NCBI RefSeq assembly: GCF_000482385.1
Contig: NZ_AXVD01000003.1
Coordinates: 124,001 to 188,000 of the forward strand
Source: Nocardia sp. CNY236
Lineage (GTDB): Bacteria > Actinomycetota > Actinomycetes > Mycobacteriales > Mycobacteriaceae
Length of the DNA stretch: 64,000 nucleotides
Direction of reading: 5' to 3'
The translations under genes were made by a program, and so were the position numbers. Position 1 is the first letter of the stretch, and every line of letters begins with the position of its first letter. Positions 27,724-37,284 of this stretch are shown one piece after another. Under the pieces are notes generated by a model. It made no database searches and was not told the origin of the DNA. It saw only the letters and a program-made list of their open reading frames with translations.

Positions 27724-28209
27724 ATGGCAGGAGCATTGTGCCCTGGGTCCTTCGACCCGGTGACCTACGGACACCTCGACATCTTCCAGCGGGCGGCGGC
27801 GCAGTTCGATGACGTCGTGATCACCGTCTTGGTGAACCAGAAGAAGCAGGGCATGTTCACCATCGACGAGCGCATGGAGATGCTGCGCGAGTCGACTGCC
27901 CAGCTGAGCACTGTCCGGGTGGAGTCTTTCGAGGGCCTGCTCGTGGACTTCGCGCGCCAGCAGGGCATCACTGCGATCGTCAAGGGGTTACGGGACGCGA
28001 GCGACTTCGGCTACGAGCTGCAGATGGCGCAGATGAACAAAACGCTCTCCGGCGTGGACACCTACTTCCTGGCCACCAACCCGTCACTCAGCTTTCTGTC
28101 CAGCTCGTTGGTCAAGGAGGTCGCCGCGCTGGGTGGCGACGTCACCGACATGCTGCCGCCGCCGGTGCACAAACGTCTGATCGACCGGCTCGCCGAACGC
28201 AAGCGCTGA
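27724..28209 (+). CDS. coaD: Phosphopantetheine adenylyltransferase
   Basis: 161 residues, normal length. Fourth step of coenzyme A synthesis: 4'-phosphopantetheine plus ATP to dephospho-CoA. Motifs: [20 protein letters not shown] with the T/HxGH nucleotidyl-transfer signature, [20 protein letters not shown], and [13 protein letters not shown] near the end. TGCTAGCGT just upstream of the ATG resembles a -10 element with a very short leader. Confidence 0.98.
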   Translation: MAGALCPGSFDPVTYGHLDIFQRAAAQFDDVVITVLVNQKKQGMFTIDERMEMLRESTAQLSTVRVESFEGLLVDFARQQGITAIVKGLRDASDFGYELQMAQMNKTLSGVDTYFLATNPSLSFLSSSLVKEVAALGGDVTDMLPPPVHKRLIDRLAERKR

Positions 28210-28334
28210 GCACGCCGGGGGGCGATTCCCCAGCGGCCGATGATCCCGGCGCCCGTCGAATTCGGCATCGCTCGGGACACTCGAACGTGGTTCCGTATCG
28301 GTGTCGGCAAGTGCGGACTCGGCCCGGTGTCGGC

Positions 28335-28841
28335 TCAGAAGACCAGACCGCGCAATGCCAAGAAGCGGATGCCGCCGACTGCGGCCGTGATGGCCAAGAT
28401 CGCGGCTGCTTGGGCGGTGTTGCCGAGGTCGGGTACCCAGTAGTCGAGGGCGGCCAGCGCGGTGGTCGTGATACCGAGACCGATCAACGCCAACCCGCCG
28501 CCTTCCCACTGCGCGGTGAACCAGCCGACCCGGTCCGCGGCATGGAAGGTGAGTTGGCGGTGCAATTCGTTGGCGATCAGGGTGCTGACCACGGAACCGA
28601 CGACGTTCGCGGCGAGTGGGCCGACGCTGTACAGGACATAGAACAACGCCACGTAGGCGATGTTGCTCGAACCGCCGACCAGGGCGAAACGGACCAACTG
28701 TGCCATTGCGCGGTCGCTGCGCACCCCGTGGATCAAGTGTGTCAACCTGCTCGCCACCGGGGGCGGGTACGAGGTTCCCTCTGGCCCGAAGGCGCTGGCA
28801 ACACCGATGTCCGTCGGTCGCGACAGCTCCAGAACAGTCAT
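28335..28841 (-). CDS. GtrA-family membrane protein
   Basis: 168 residues with four hydrophobic helices (from about residue 50): LVRFALVGGSSNIAYVALFY, LAANVVGSVVSTLIANELHR, then two more. GtrA-like proteins are thought to flip or help transfer polyprenyl-linked sugars used in cell-envelope glycosylation. RFALVGGSSN and FxF-like ending are family hallmarks. The ATG at 28841 is the likely start. Not part of the conserved backbone, so probably an insertion between coaD (convergent) and sepIVA (divergent). Confidence 0.85.
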   Translation of the reverse strand: MTVLELSRPTDIGVASAFGPEGTSYPPPVASRLTHLIHGVRSDRAMAQLVRFALVGGSSNIAYVALFYVLYSVGPLAANVVGSVVSTLIANELHRQLTFHAADRVGWFTAQWEGGGLALIGLGITTTALAALDYWVPDLGNTAQAAAILAITAAVGGIRFLALRGLVF

Positions 28842-29100
28842 CGTCCATCCGATCGGAACGCGTCGTCGGCCGGAAGACCGGCGTTGGTCACCGCCCACCT
28901 CTTCCGTCGACCCGCAGCAGGTTTCGTTGTGCAGTCCATACGGATGCTACATGAAGTGGAGCAACATTCTCCGTTTGATTACTGTGGCGTGGAAGACACC
29001 GGCACGACACACCGGAAAGTGCCTCGGTCCCAGCCGCAACCCGGGGCAGACTAGGCGTGGGCGGGGAGTGTCACCGTGAGTCCGCAGGAGGGTAGTGAGC

Positions 29101-29847
29101 ATGTATCGGGTATTCGAAGCGCTCGACGAACTGGTCGCCATCGTCGAGGAGGCACGCGGTATCCCGCCGACTCGTAGTTGCCTGGTACCTCGCGGTGACG
29201 TGCTTGAACTACTCGATGACGTCCGGGACGCCCTGCCTGGTGAGCTGGACGACGCCCAAGATGTGCTGGATCACCGTGACAAGATCGTTTCCGATGCCCG
29301 CACCGGGGCCGAGGACACCGTGGCCGGAGCGAACGAGCAGGCCGAGCATACGATCGGGACAGCGCGTGAGGAGGCGGACCGTATTTTGGCCGATGCCAAG
29401 GCGCACGCCGATCGCATGGTGGGCGAGGCCAGCGCACATGCCGACCACCTCGTCACCTCCGCCCGTGAAGAGGCCGACCGCGTGGTGGCCGAGGGCAAGG
29501 CCGAGTACGAAGCGGTGACCGGTCGAGCGCGCGCCGAGTCGGAGCGGATGGTCGAAGCGGGTAAGACCGCCTACGAACGCTCGGTGGCCGACGGTCTCGC
29601 CGAACAGGAACGCTTGGTCACGCAGACCGAGGTGGTGCGCGCCGCGCACGCCGAATCGGCCCGGGTGATCGACGCCGCTCACGCGGACGCCGATCAGTTG
29701 CGCGAGGAGTGCGACCGCTACGTCGATTCCCAGCTCGCCGATTTCGAGGACAAGCTCGGCAACGCGCTCCGTACCGTCGGGCGTGGACGCCAGCAGTGGC
29801 GGTCGGGGTCGGGGGTACCCGACTATGCCGCAGAGTTTCGTCGCTAG
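29101..29847 (+). CDS. sepIVA: DivIVA-like septum protein SepIVA
   Basis: 248 residues. The N-terminus MYRVFEALDELVAIVEEARG is followed by long alanine/glutamate-rich coiled coil (about 50-220). It corresponds to Rv2927c/MSMEG_2416, the DivIVA-like SepIVA needed for septation in mycobacteria, by length, N-terminal pattern and position before DUF177-rpmF-rnc. AGGAGGG lies eight bases before the ATG at 29101; GTG 29095 is too close to it. Confidence 0.88.
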   Translation: MYRVFEALDELVAIVEEARGIPPTRSCLVPRGDVLELLDDVRDALPGELDDAQDVLDHRDKIVSDARTGAEDTVAGANEQAEHTIGTAREEADRILADAKAHADRMVGEASAHADHLVTSAREEADRVVAEGKAEYEAVTGRARAESERMVEAGKTAYERSVADGLAEQERLVTQTEVVRAAHAESARVIDAAHADADQLREECDRYVDSQLADFEDKLGNALRTVGRGRQQWRSGSGVPDYAAEFRR

Positions 29848-29955
29848 CGGGACTGTCGTCGATCGCGCGATCGACGGCCAGCGGTTTGGGCAGCACCGCA
29901 TGTTCGCGTATTGTGGAGTGGTTGCCCATATCCCCCGAGTGTGAGCGAGTTCGTG

Positions 29956-30579
29956 ATGTCTGCCGGTTCCGCGTCGCGTCCGCATTCGGCCAAACGCCGT
30001 GCGCCGGATGTGGGTTTCGTGCTGGACATCCGCAGTCTCGGCCGTAGGCCGGGAACCATGCGAGAGGTGCACCGAGTCGTGACCACTCAGGAGCGAATCG
30101 GCTTGGATCTGATCGCGATTCCGGTGGGTGCGCCGGTCGACCTCGACCTTCGGCTGCAAGCGGTGTCCGAGGGAGTATTGATCACCGGGACCGTGTCCGC
30201 GCCCACCGAGGGAGAGTGTTCACGCTGCCTCGAGCCGTTCGCCGGCACCGCGCGCGTGGACCTCACCGAGTTGTTCGCCTACCCGGACAGCGCCACCGAG
30301 CGCACCACCGAAGACGACGAGATCTACCGGATGGTCGATGACACCATCGACCTCGAGCCCGTGGTGGTCGATGCTTTCGGTCTGGAGCTTCCACTGCGAC
30401 CGTTGTGTACTCCGGATTGCGCCGGATTGTGTCCGCAGTGCGGGGTACGGATGGCGATTGCGGGATCCGAACATCGGCATGAGATACTGGATCCTCGCTG
30501 GGCCGGACTGGCTGATTTCGCCGTCGAATCGCCCGGCGTCGGCGGCGCCGACAAGGATGCGGCCGACACAGACCACTGA
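29956..30579 (+). CDS. DUF177 (YceD) family protein
   Basis: 207 residues. YceD-like proteins are linked to 23S rRNA accumulation and sit upstream of rpmF in nearly all bacteria, as here. Conserved features are GECSRCLEPF and the C-terminal LCTPDCAGLCPQCG with cysteines that could bind zinc. The ATG at 29956 gives the usual family length; GTG 29941 lies five codons upstream in frame. It is followed by rpmF after 52 bp. Confidence 0.9.
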   Translation: MSAGSASRPHSAKRRAPDVGFVLDIRSLGRRPGTMREVHRVVTTQERIGLDLIAIPVGAPVDLDLRLQAVSEGVLITGTVSAPTEGECSRCLEPFAGTARVDLTELFAYPDSATERTTEDDEIYRMVDDTIDLEPVVVDAFGLELPLRPLCTPDCAGLCPQCGVRMAIAGSEHRHEILDPRWAGLADFAVESPGVGGADKDAADTDH

Positions 30580-30631
30580 AACGACCGAACAGCCGAATTG
30601 GCTCAGCGAGTAGGACAGAGGAGAAACTGTA

Positions 30632-30814
30632 GTGGCCGTTCCCAAGCGCCGGATGTCCCGTTCCAACACCCGATCGCGGCGCAGCCAGTGGAAGGCCACT
30701 GCGCCCGCCCTGATCACCTGCCCGAACCGTGGCTGTGGCGAGAAGACCCTGCCGCACATCGCATGTCCGTCCTGTGGCACCTACCGGGGTCGCCAGGTCA
30801 CCGCTGCGGTCTGA
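30632..30814 (+). CDS. rpmF: 50S ribosomal protein L32 (zinc-binding form)
   Basis: 60 residues from a GTG. Starts [20 protein letters not shown], the L32 signature, and has cysteines C30, C35, C45 and C48 forming a zinc ribbon. Co-transcribed with DUF177 upstream and rnc downstream, the classic order. Confidence 0.98.
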   Translation: MAVPKRRMSRSNTRSRRSQWKATAPALITCPNRGCGEKTLPHIACPSCGTYRGRQVTAAV

Positions 30815-30836
30815 GCTGTGGGCTTGTCGTAGCGAC

Positions 30837-31550
30837 GTGACCGACGAAACCCACTCCCTCACCGAGCACGCGGACCTCATCGGTGCGCTGGGCGTCGACT
30901 TGCGGCCCGATCTGCTGCGCCTCGCGCTGACCCACCGGTCGTATGCCTACGAGAACGGCGGTCTGCCGACGAACGAGCGTCTGGAATTCCTCGGCGACTC
31001 CGTGCTCGGCCTGAGTATCACCGAACGGCTGTATCACGAACATCCCACCAAGTCCGAGGGTGAGCTGGCCAAGCTGCGCGCCAGTGTGGTCAATATGCGG
31101 GCGCTCGCGGAGGTCGCTCGCGGGCTCGGTGAGGGTGGTCTCGGTGCGCATCTACTGCTCGGCAAGGGGGAGGAGCTGACCGGAGGCCGGAACAAGGAGA
31201 GCATCCTCGCCGACGGCATGGAGTCGTTGCTCGGCGCGGTGCACCTGCAATACGGCATCGACGTGGCGCGCTCGCTCGTATTGCGATTGTTCGCCGAGTT
31301 GCTCGAGCGCGGTCCGCGGATGGGCGCTGGTCTGGATTGGAAGACGAGCCTGCAAGAGTTGACCGCGGAGCGCGGCCTCGGCGTGCCCAGCTACGAGATC
31401 ACCTCGACCGGACCCGACCATGACAAGGAATTCACCGCAACCACGGTGATCGGCAGCCGAGCGTACGGGCAGGGCGTCGGCCGGTCCAAGAAGGAAGCCG
31501 AGCAGAAGGCCGCGGGCGCCGCCTACGAAGCGCTGACCGCCGAACACTGA
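30837..31550 (+). CDS. rnc: Ribonuclease III
   Basis: 237 residues. Cuts double-stranded RNA, including rRNA precursors. The catalytic signature [16 protein letters not shown] is followed by the second acidic site [10 protein letters not shown]; the C-terminal dsRNA-binding domain ([14 protein letters not shown], then [20 protein letters not shown]) starts near residue 160. GTG start at 30837. Its stop is one base before the mutM start codon. Confidence 0.97.
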   Translation: MTDETHSLTEHADLIGALGVDLRPDLLRLALTHRSYAYENGGLPTNERLEFLGDSVLGLSITERLYHEHPTKSEGELAKLRASVVNMRALAEVARGLGEGGLGAHLLLGKGEELTGGRNKESILADGMESLLGAVHLQYGIDVARSLVLRLFAELLERGPRMGAGLDWKTSLQELTAERGLGVPSYEITSTGPDHDKEFTATTVIGSRAYGQGVGRSKKEAEQKAAGAAYEALTAEH

Positions 31551-31551
31551 C

Positions 31552-32412
31552 GTGCCCGAGCTTCCCGAGGTCGAAGTTGTTCGCCGTGGCCTGGCTATGC
31601 GCGTGGTCGGTCGATTGGTGGAGTCGGTGGCGATCACCCACCCACGTGCGGTGCGCCGCCATCTCGAAGGCGCCGACGATCTCGCCGGTCGGCTCACCGG
31701 CCGGAAGTTCGAGTCGGCAGCCCGGCGTGGCAAGTTCCTGTGGCTGACCCTCGACGACCCGGAGATCGCTCTGGTGGTGCATTTGGGGATGAGCGGTCAA
31801 ATGTTGGTCCGGCCGGGTGGAACCCCCTTGGAGAAGCACACCCACATCCGCGTCGCACTCGGGGACGGCACCGAGTTGCGCTTCGTCGATCAGCGCACGT
31901 TCGGCGGCTGGGTACTCGCGCCGATGATCGAGGTGGACGCCACTGCCGTGCCGGAGTCGGTGGCACATATCGCGCGCGACCCACTGGATCCGCATTTCGA
32001 CCGCGAATCCGTGGTCGCACATGTGCGACGCAAGCACAGCGAGATCAAGCGCATCCTTCTCGACCAGCGCGTTGTGTCCGGCATCGGCAACATCTACGCC
32101 GACGAGGCGTTGTGGCGAGCCGGAATCCACGGGGGTCGATCCGGTGCAGGACTGTCCGCAGCTGCCGTGGGTCGGCTGTTGTCCGAAGTGGGCGCGGTCA
32201 TGAACGAAGCGTTGGACGCGGGCGGCACTTCCTTCGACTCGCTGTATGTCGACGTCAACGGCCGGTCCGGATATTTCGAGCGGTCGCTCGCCGTTTACGG
32301 TCGGGAGAACGAGCCCTGCGGCCGGTGTGGCGCGGCGATCGTTCGCGAGCGGTTCATGAACCGCTCGTCGTATTCCTGCCCGCGCTGTCAACCGCGCTCT
32401 CGCCGTCGCTAG
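31552..32412 (+). CDS. mutM: Formamidopyrimidine-DNA glycosylase (8-oxoguanine repair)
   Basis: 286 residues. Excises oxidised purines and nicks the abasic site. After removal of the initiator the chain begins [13 protein letters not shown] with catalytic Pro and Glu; HLGMSGQM and [12 protein letters not shown] are conserved; the C-terminal zinc finger has CGRCGA and SCPRC. GTG start one base after the rnc stop, so translation is coupled. Confidence 0.97.
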   Translation: MPELPEVEVVRRGLAMRVVGRLVESVAITHPRAVRRHLEGADDLAGRLTGRKFESAARRGKFLWLTLDDPEIALVVHLGMSGQMLVRPGGTPLEKHTHIRVALGDGTELRFVDQRTFGGWVLAPMIEVDATAVPESVAHIARDPLDPHFDRESVVAHVRRKHSEIKRILLDQRVVSGIGNIYADEALWRAGIHGGRSGAGLSAAAVGRLLSEVGAVMNEALDAGGTSFDSLYVDVNGRSGYFERSLAVYGRENEPCGRCGAAIVRERFMNRSSYSCPRCQPRSRRR

Positions 32413-32524
32413 TGCCGCGGGTTACGGTTTTCTCGGAGCGGTTGGGAACAATACCCGGCCGTGAGGAAGAAAGTATGGGCACACTCATGTCACATACATC
32501 TCAACCGGCAGGGGGGTGCTGATC

Positions 32525-33106
32525 GTGCGCAAGCTCACCTACTACGTCGCCTCGACCGTCGACGGATTCATCGCTACCGACGACGGCTCGGTCGACTTCT
32601 TCCCGGTCGGGGGCGATCACGGTCCCGCGATCAACGCGCAGTACCCAGAGACGCTGCCGACCAAGGTCCGGGAAGCGATCGGCTTGCAGGACCGCAACCG
32701 CTACTTCGACACCGTGGTGATGGGACGCAAGACGCACGAATTCGGGGTGCGCACCGGCACGTCGAGTCCTTATGCGCATCTGCGGCAGTTCGTTGTGTCG
32801 AGGACCATGCCCGAAAGCCCCGATCCCGCGGTGGAGCTGATTTCCGCTGATCCGGTCCAGAAGGTCCGCGCACTCAAACGCGAACAGGGACTGGGGATCT
32901 GGTTGTGTGGCGGTGGGCAATTGGCGCAGGCGTTGATTCCGGAGATCGACCAGATCTTCCTCAAACTGCATCCCATCGTACTCGGGAGGGGTCGTCCACT
33001 CTTCGGCGCCGGGCCGCGGCTGCCGGAACCTGCCAGATTCCGGGTGATCACCAGCACGGTGTTCGAGGATGGGGTGGCCGTGGTGAAGTACAGCCGAATC
33101 CGATAG
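32525..33106 (+). CDS. Dihydrofolate reductase-like (RibD C-terminal domain) protein
   Basis: 193 residues. Reductase fold of the RibD-C/DHFR superfamily: VRKLTYYVASTVDGFIATDD at the N-terminus, TVVMGRKTHEFG, and IWLCGGGQLAQALIPEIDQI at the NADPH site. Members of this group are often of unknown substrate; a role in true folate or riboflavin synthesis is unlikely because those genes exist separately. GTG 32525 is chosen for the AGGGGGG 8 nt upstream; GTG 32516 is the alternative. It follows mutM by 112 bp and is not in the conserved backbone. Confidence 0.82.
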   Translation: MRKLTYYVASTVDGFIATDDGSVDFFPVGGDHGPAINAQYPETLPTKVREAIGLQDRNRYFDTVVMGRKTHEFGVRTGTSSPYAHLRQFVVSRTMPESPDPAVELISADPVQKVRALKREQGLGIWLCGGGQLAQALIPEIDQIFLKLHPIVLGRGRPLFGAGPRLPEPARFRVITSTVFEDGVAVVKYSRIR

Positions 33107-33557
33107 CGCGTTCTGCGCGCTCGAACCGGACTCGCGAGCCTTCTGGAGCTGGGTGCGCGGCGGCGCGTACCCGATCGAGACTTGTCACCGGCCCGAAGAG
33201 TACGGTCCGGTGTCATCCAGGGTTGACATTCGAGTTCGGCGGGCGCCGTTGCGCGTGCGAGGGGCGTCTTGCGTGGCTGGGCAGGCCAACTGGGCAACCG
33301 CACCAGCTATCGGCGGTCGGATGAACGCTGCTCGAGCGGGATATTTCCCTGAACGATTGGTTTGACCGCACCCGCTCGAGGTACTTCCCAATCGGCCCCC
33401 CTGATCACATCAGCAGCGTGACAGGCCAACCAAGCCCCATGGACGGCGGTGCAGCAAGGCTTCACCCCGCCGCGGCGGCCACCTGGTTCAGTTCGGCACC
33501 CGGTACTCCGAGTGCTGGGTGGATGCGGTTCTACTGGTTGTCCCTGGAAGGAGGGTC
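33107..33557. other. 451-bp gap before the glycosyltransferase operon
   Basis: No intact gene is seen. It contains a TTGACA hexamer at about 33224 without a clear -10 partner and the stem-loop listed separately. The last 200 bp read openly into the glycosyltransferase frame region without recognisable similarity. Confidence 0.4.
33331..33380. terminator. 10-bp inverted repeat in the gap
   Basis: CTCGAGCGGG at 33331-33340 is the exact complement of CCCGCTCGAG at 33371-33380, with a 30-nt spacer. Could terminate the upstream reductase-like transcript or act in the leader of the glycosyltransferase operon. Confidence 0.35.
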
Positions 33558-34769
33558 ATGAGCGCGATTCCGGTGCCGGGGGCGTCGTCCGACCTGCCGA
33601 TGGCGTCATCCGACTACCTGCCGACAGACCATTCCAGCGGTCCGTATCGGATCGCGATGGTGGTGCCGCCGTATTTCGATGTGCCGCCCAAAGCGTATGG
33701 CGGCGTCGAAGCAGTGGTCGCCGACTTGGTCGACGCATTGGTCGATCGTGGCCACGACGTCACCTTGTTCGGTGCCGGGGAGCCGGGCACCAAGGCCACG
33801 TTCGTGCCCGTGTGGGATCGGGTGCTACCCGATCGCCTGGGAGAGCCCTTCCCCGAGGTCGCACACGCGCTCCGGGTGCGACGAGCGATCGAAGAACATG
33901 CGGCCACATCGGGTCTGGACTTGGTGCACGACCATACCTTCGCAGGTCCGCTCAACGCGTTCGTCTTCCAGCAGCTCGGCTTGCCCACGGTGCTGACGGT
34001 GCACGGCCCGGTCAAGGACGACATCTTCCGGTACTACCAGGATTTGGGCAAAGAGGTGGCGCTGGTGGCGATCAGCGACCGCCAGCGCGCCTTGGCGCCG
34101 GGCTTGAATTGGTCCGGACGCGTGCACAATGCGTTGAAGGTCGACGAGTGGCCCTTCCGCGTCGAAAAGGACGACTACGCCTTGTTCCTCGGCCGATTCA
34201 ACGAATGCAAGGCTCCGCACCTGGCGTTGGAGGCCGCGCATGCCGCGGGCATCCCACTGGTACTCGCCGGCAAGTGTAGCGAGCGACCGGAACTGGCCTA
34301 CTTCGAGGAGAAGGTACGCCCGTTGCTCACCGACAACGACCACCTGTTCGGCCTCGCAGACGCGTCGGCCAAGCGTAAACTGCTTGCCAATGCACGCTGC
34401 CTGTTGTTCCCGATTCGCTGGGAGGAACCGTTCGGCATGGTGATGATCGAATCCATGGTGTGTGGCACGCCGGTCGTCGCGTTGCGCGGCGGGGCGGTGT
34501 CCGAAGTCATCGTCGAGGGCGTCACCGGTCGCGTGTGTGACGACCCGGCCGAACTGCCGGCGGCGATCGAGGAAGTTCGGACGATGGACCCGGCCGCGTG
34601 CCGAGCACACGTGCAAGCCAGCTTCGGGGCCGACACCCTGGGCTTCGGCTACGAGCAGGTATATCGCCGATTGGTGCGGGCCACCGCGCGGTTCGGCGCC
34701 ACGCCGACCGAAGCTCCGGCGCCCGCTGCCCCCGCCTCGATCCCAATCGCGGCGAGCGGAGTGGTGTGA
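33558..34769 (+). CDS. GT4-family glycosyltransferase
   Basis: 403 residues, GT-B fold. The N-terminal half has PPYFDVPPKAYGGVEAVV and LDLVHDHTFAG; the C-terminal nucleotide-sugar site has EEPFGMVMIESMVCGTPVV with the family's E-x7-E. An excellent ribosome-binding site (GGAAGGAGGG) precedes the ATG. It lies 14 bp upstream of a debranching-enzyme-like gene, so it may act in storage- or trehalose-type glucan metabolism; acceptor and donor are not visible from sequence. Confidence 0.9.
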   Translation: MSAIPVPGASSDLPMASSDYLPTDHSSGPYRIAMVVPPYFDVPPKAYGGVEAVVADLVDALVDRGHDVTLFGAGEPGTKATFVPVWDRVLPDRLGEPFPEVAHALRVRRAIEEHAATSGLDLVHDHTFAGPLNAFVFQQLGLPTVLTVHGPVKDDIFRYYQDLGKEVALVAISDRQRALAPGLNWSGRVHNALKVDEWPFRVEKDDYALFLGRFNECKAPHLALEAAHAAGIPLVLAGKCSERPELAYFEEKVRPLLTDNDHLFGLADASAKRKLLANARCLLFPIRWEEPFGMVMIESMVCGTPVVALRGGAVSEVIVEGVTGRVCDDPAELPAAIEEVRTMDPAACRAHVQASFGADTLGFGYEQVYRRLVRATARFGATPTEAPAPAAPASIPIAASGVV

Positions 34770-34783
34770 CCGGGAGCGCACCG

Positions 34784-36895
34784 ATGAGTACCGACCCCCT
34801 GGATTCCGGTGAGCCCACCGGGTTCGGGGGGTGCGGATCGGTCACCTTGGTCGAGGGGGGCACCTTTTGCTTGTCGAATCGACTCGGCGATGTCGAGCCG
34901 GGTAAGCCGCACGGCCTGTTCTTTCGGGACGCGCGGGTGCTGTCACGGTGGGAGTTGCTGGTGAACGGTAGACCCGCCGAAGCGCTGTCGGTCTTGAGTC
35001 CAGAGGCATTCGCTGCCAGGTTCGTGTTGCGCAGACCGCCCCGGGCGGGCCAGGCCGACAGCACGTTGCTGGTGGTGCGTGAACGGATCGTGGCCGACGG
35101 CATGCACGAATTGCTCACCTTGGAGAACATGGGCCGCGAACCCACGGCGGTACTGCTGGAATTGCATGTGGACGCCGATTTCATCGACCTGTTCGCGGTG
35201 AAGGAAGGCCGCGCCGGACACGCGAGAGCCGATGTGACGGTCGCCGACGGCGAACTGGTGTTGCACGACCATGCCGACCGGACCCGTGGCATCTCGGTCT
35301 CGACGACGGTGGAAGCAGAGGTGCTGCCCGGTACCCTGATCTGGCGGGTGATCGTGCCGGTCGGTGAGTGCTGGCAGACCGAGATCATTGCCCAACCGAC
35401 GCTGGGAAACCAGCGTTTTCAGGCGGTCGCCCCGGGGGAGCATTACGGAATCAGTGCCCCGGGCCGCAAGATCGAGGCCTGGCGAGACACCGCCACCGAC
35501 ATCGTCGCATCCGACCCGGTGCTCACCCGAGTGTTGCGCCGGACCGAAAGCGATCTGGGCGCGCTGCAGATCCATGACGAATCCGGGGGCGCCCGCCCGT
35601 TCGTGGCGGCGGGCGCGCCGTGGTTCATGACGCTGTTCGGTCGCGACAGCCTGCTCACCGCCTGGATGGCATTGCCGCTGGAAGTCGACCTGGCATTGGG
35701 CACGTTGCAACAGTTGGCGGAATTGCAAGGGCAGGAGGTGAATCCGCTCACCGAGGAAGAGCCGGGGCGCATCATGCACGAGATGCGTCGTGGCCCGGCG
35801 GGGGGACAGGTGCTCGGCGGCAATATCTACTACGGAAACGCCGACGCCACACCGCTGTTCGTGATGTTGCTTGCGGAATGCTACCGATGGGGCGCGGATC
35901 CGGAAGTGATCGGGCACTTGTTGCCCGCCGCCGACGCTGCGTTGAGCTGGATCACCGACTTCGGTGACCGTGACGGCGACGGGTTCGTCGAGTACCGTCG
36001 TGCGACCGACCGCGGACTGGTCAATCAGGGGTGGAAGGACAGTTTCGACGGAATAAACTACGCTACAGGTCATCTCGCCGAGGCGCCGATAGCGCTGTGT
36101 GAGGTCCAAGGGTACGTGCACGCGGCGCTGGTCGCCCGGGCCGAACTGGCCGACGCCCTCGACGATCCTCGGCTGGCTCAACGACTTCGGGACAGCGCGG
36201 CGCAGCTGCGAGTCAAATTCGCCGAGCAATTCTGGATGCCCGATCGTGGCTGGTACGCCGTTGCGCTCGATGGCGGCAAACGTCAAGTCGACGCGTTGAC
36301 CAGCAATGCGGCGCATTGCCTGTGGTCGGGGATCGCCACGGACGAGCATGCCACGGAACTGGTGTCGCATATGGCGGGCACGGAGATGGATTCCGGATTC
36401 GGGTTGCGTACGTTGGCTTCGAACATGGGCGCCTACAACCCGATGAGTTACCACTGCGGCTCGGTCTGGCCGCACGACACCGCGATCGCGGTGGCGGGCT
36501 TGTTGCGTTACCAGCACATCCCCGGCGCAGTCGAGCTGGCGACCCAACTCGCCACGGGATTGCTGGATGCGGCGGCAGCGTTCGACGGACGGTTGCCCGA
36601 ATTGTTCTGTGGCTTTCCGCGCGCGCGCTTCGCGACACCGGTGCCCTACCCGACTTCCTGCTCGCCGCAGGCATGGGCGAGCGCAGCACCGCTGCTGTTG
36701 GTGCGGGCGTTCCTCGGTCTCGACCCCCACGCTCCGACTCGGACCCTCACCGCGCGGCCGCGGTTGCCGGCAAGGTGGGGTCGAGTTTCGCTGCGATCAC
36801 TGCGCCTGGGTGCGACGACCATCGACGTGGAAGCGGAGGGTGAGCAGGTCATCGCCGCGCGCCTGCCCGATGATTGGCGTTTGCGCACGCAATGA
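34784..36895 (+). CDS. Glycogen-debranching-enzyme-like glucosidase (GDE N-terminal plus amylo-alpha-1,6-glucosidase domains)
   Basis: 703 residues. The first 200 residues form a beta-sandwich domain (TFCLSNRLGDVEPGKPHGLF, FFRDARVLSRWELLVNG) typical of bacterial GDE N-terminal bis domains; from about 280 an (alpha/alpha)6 barrel follows with WFMTLFGRDSLLTAWMALPL, NQGWKDSFDGI and MSYHCGSVWPHDTAIAVAGL. This layout is predicted to hydrolyse alpha-1,6 or related glucosidic bonds. The gene starts 14 bp after the glycosyltransferase, so the two probably form an operon; such pairs recur in actinobacteria. Confidence 0.9.
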   Translation: MSTDPLDSGEPTGFGGCGSVTLVEGGTFCLSNRLGDVEPGKPHGLFFRDARVLSRWELLVNGRPAEALSVLSPEAFAARFVLRRPPRAGQADSTLLVVRERIVADGMHELLTLENMGREPTAVLLELHVDADFIDLFAVKEGRAGHARADVTVADGELVLHDHADRTRGISVSTTVEAEVLPGTLIWRVIVPVGECWQTEIIAQPTLGNQRFQAVAPGEHYGISAPGRKIEAWRDTATDIVASDPVLTRVLRRTESDLGALQIHDESGGARPFVAAGAPWFMTLFGRDSLLTAWMALPLEVDLALGTLQQLAELQGQEVNPLTEEEPGRIMHEMRRGPAGGQVLGGNIYYGNADATPLFVMLLAECYRWGADPEVIGHLLPAADAALSWITDFGDRDGDGFVEYRRATDRGLVNQGWKDSFDGINYATGHLAEAPIALCEVQGYVHAALVARAELADALDDPRLAQRLRDSAAQLRVKFAEQFWMPDRGWYAVALDGGKRQVDALTSNAAHCLWSGIATDEHATELVSHMAGTEMDSGFGLRTLASNMGAYNPMSYHCGSVWPHDTAIAVAGLLRYQHIPGAVELATQLATGLLDAAAAFDGRLPELFCGFPRARFATPVPYPTSCSPQAWASAAPLLLVRAFLGLDPHAPTRTLTARPRLPARWGRVSLRSLRLGATTIDVEAEGEQVIAARLPDDWRLRTQ

Positions 36896-36989
36896 AGTGA
36901 GCGCGGGTGATGTGGCATTCGAGCGGGTATGTCGATGGCATCAGGAGATTGCCGACCTGTTGGCACCGATACCGGCACGGAGGCGCACC

Positions 36990-37244
36990 ATGCAGACTTC
37001 ATTGGATGTGCAGGACCTGTGGCGGATGCAATATCGAGATTGCGGCGCAGAACCGCCGCTGGATCTCGATACGGACCGTGCATTGTTCATTCGCAGTGTG
37101 CATGCCGGTCACGGCCCGGAGTGTCGTCAGTACCTCGCGGCCGTGGCGTATTGCCGCGCCCATGTCATCAGTGATCGACCCTCGGGCTCATACCGAGCCG
37201 TGCCCGCGGCGGCGCCACCGGAACCCGAAGTCGGCGTCGGTTAG
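36990..37244 (+). CDS. Small hypothetical protein
   Basis: 84 residues, not recognised. Sequence is soluble, with VQDLWRMQYRDCG, a central RALFIRSVHAGHGPECRQYL and a Pro/Ala-rich tail. GGAGG six bases before the ATG is an ideal ribosome-binding site, which is the main support for the gene. It lies 94 bp downstream of the debranching-enzyme gene on the same strand and may belong to that operon. Confidence 0.55.
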   Translation: MQTSLDVQDLWRMQYRDCGAEPPLDLDTDRALFIRSVHAGHGPECRQYLAAVAYCRAHVISDRPSGSYRAVPAAAPPEPEVGVG

Positions 37245-37284
37245 AGAATCGCGAAGGCGACGACCAGTTCCACAGCGGCTCGAT

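Noticed and set aside
32461-32515. Start of the reductase-like gene further upstream in the GTG at 32516
   Set aside because: The Shine-Dalgarno-like AGGGGGG is correctly placed for the GTG at 32525 and too close to 32516.
33449-34279. 276-codon plus-strand frame upstream of and over the glycosyltransferase
   Set aside because: Its second half lies out of frame within the glycosyltransferase gene and reads as Arg/Gly-rich shadow sequence.
34943-36730. 595-codon frame antisense to the debranching-enzyme gene
   Set aside because: Shadow of a clear gene; composition is Arg/His-rich without domain features.
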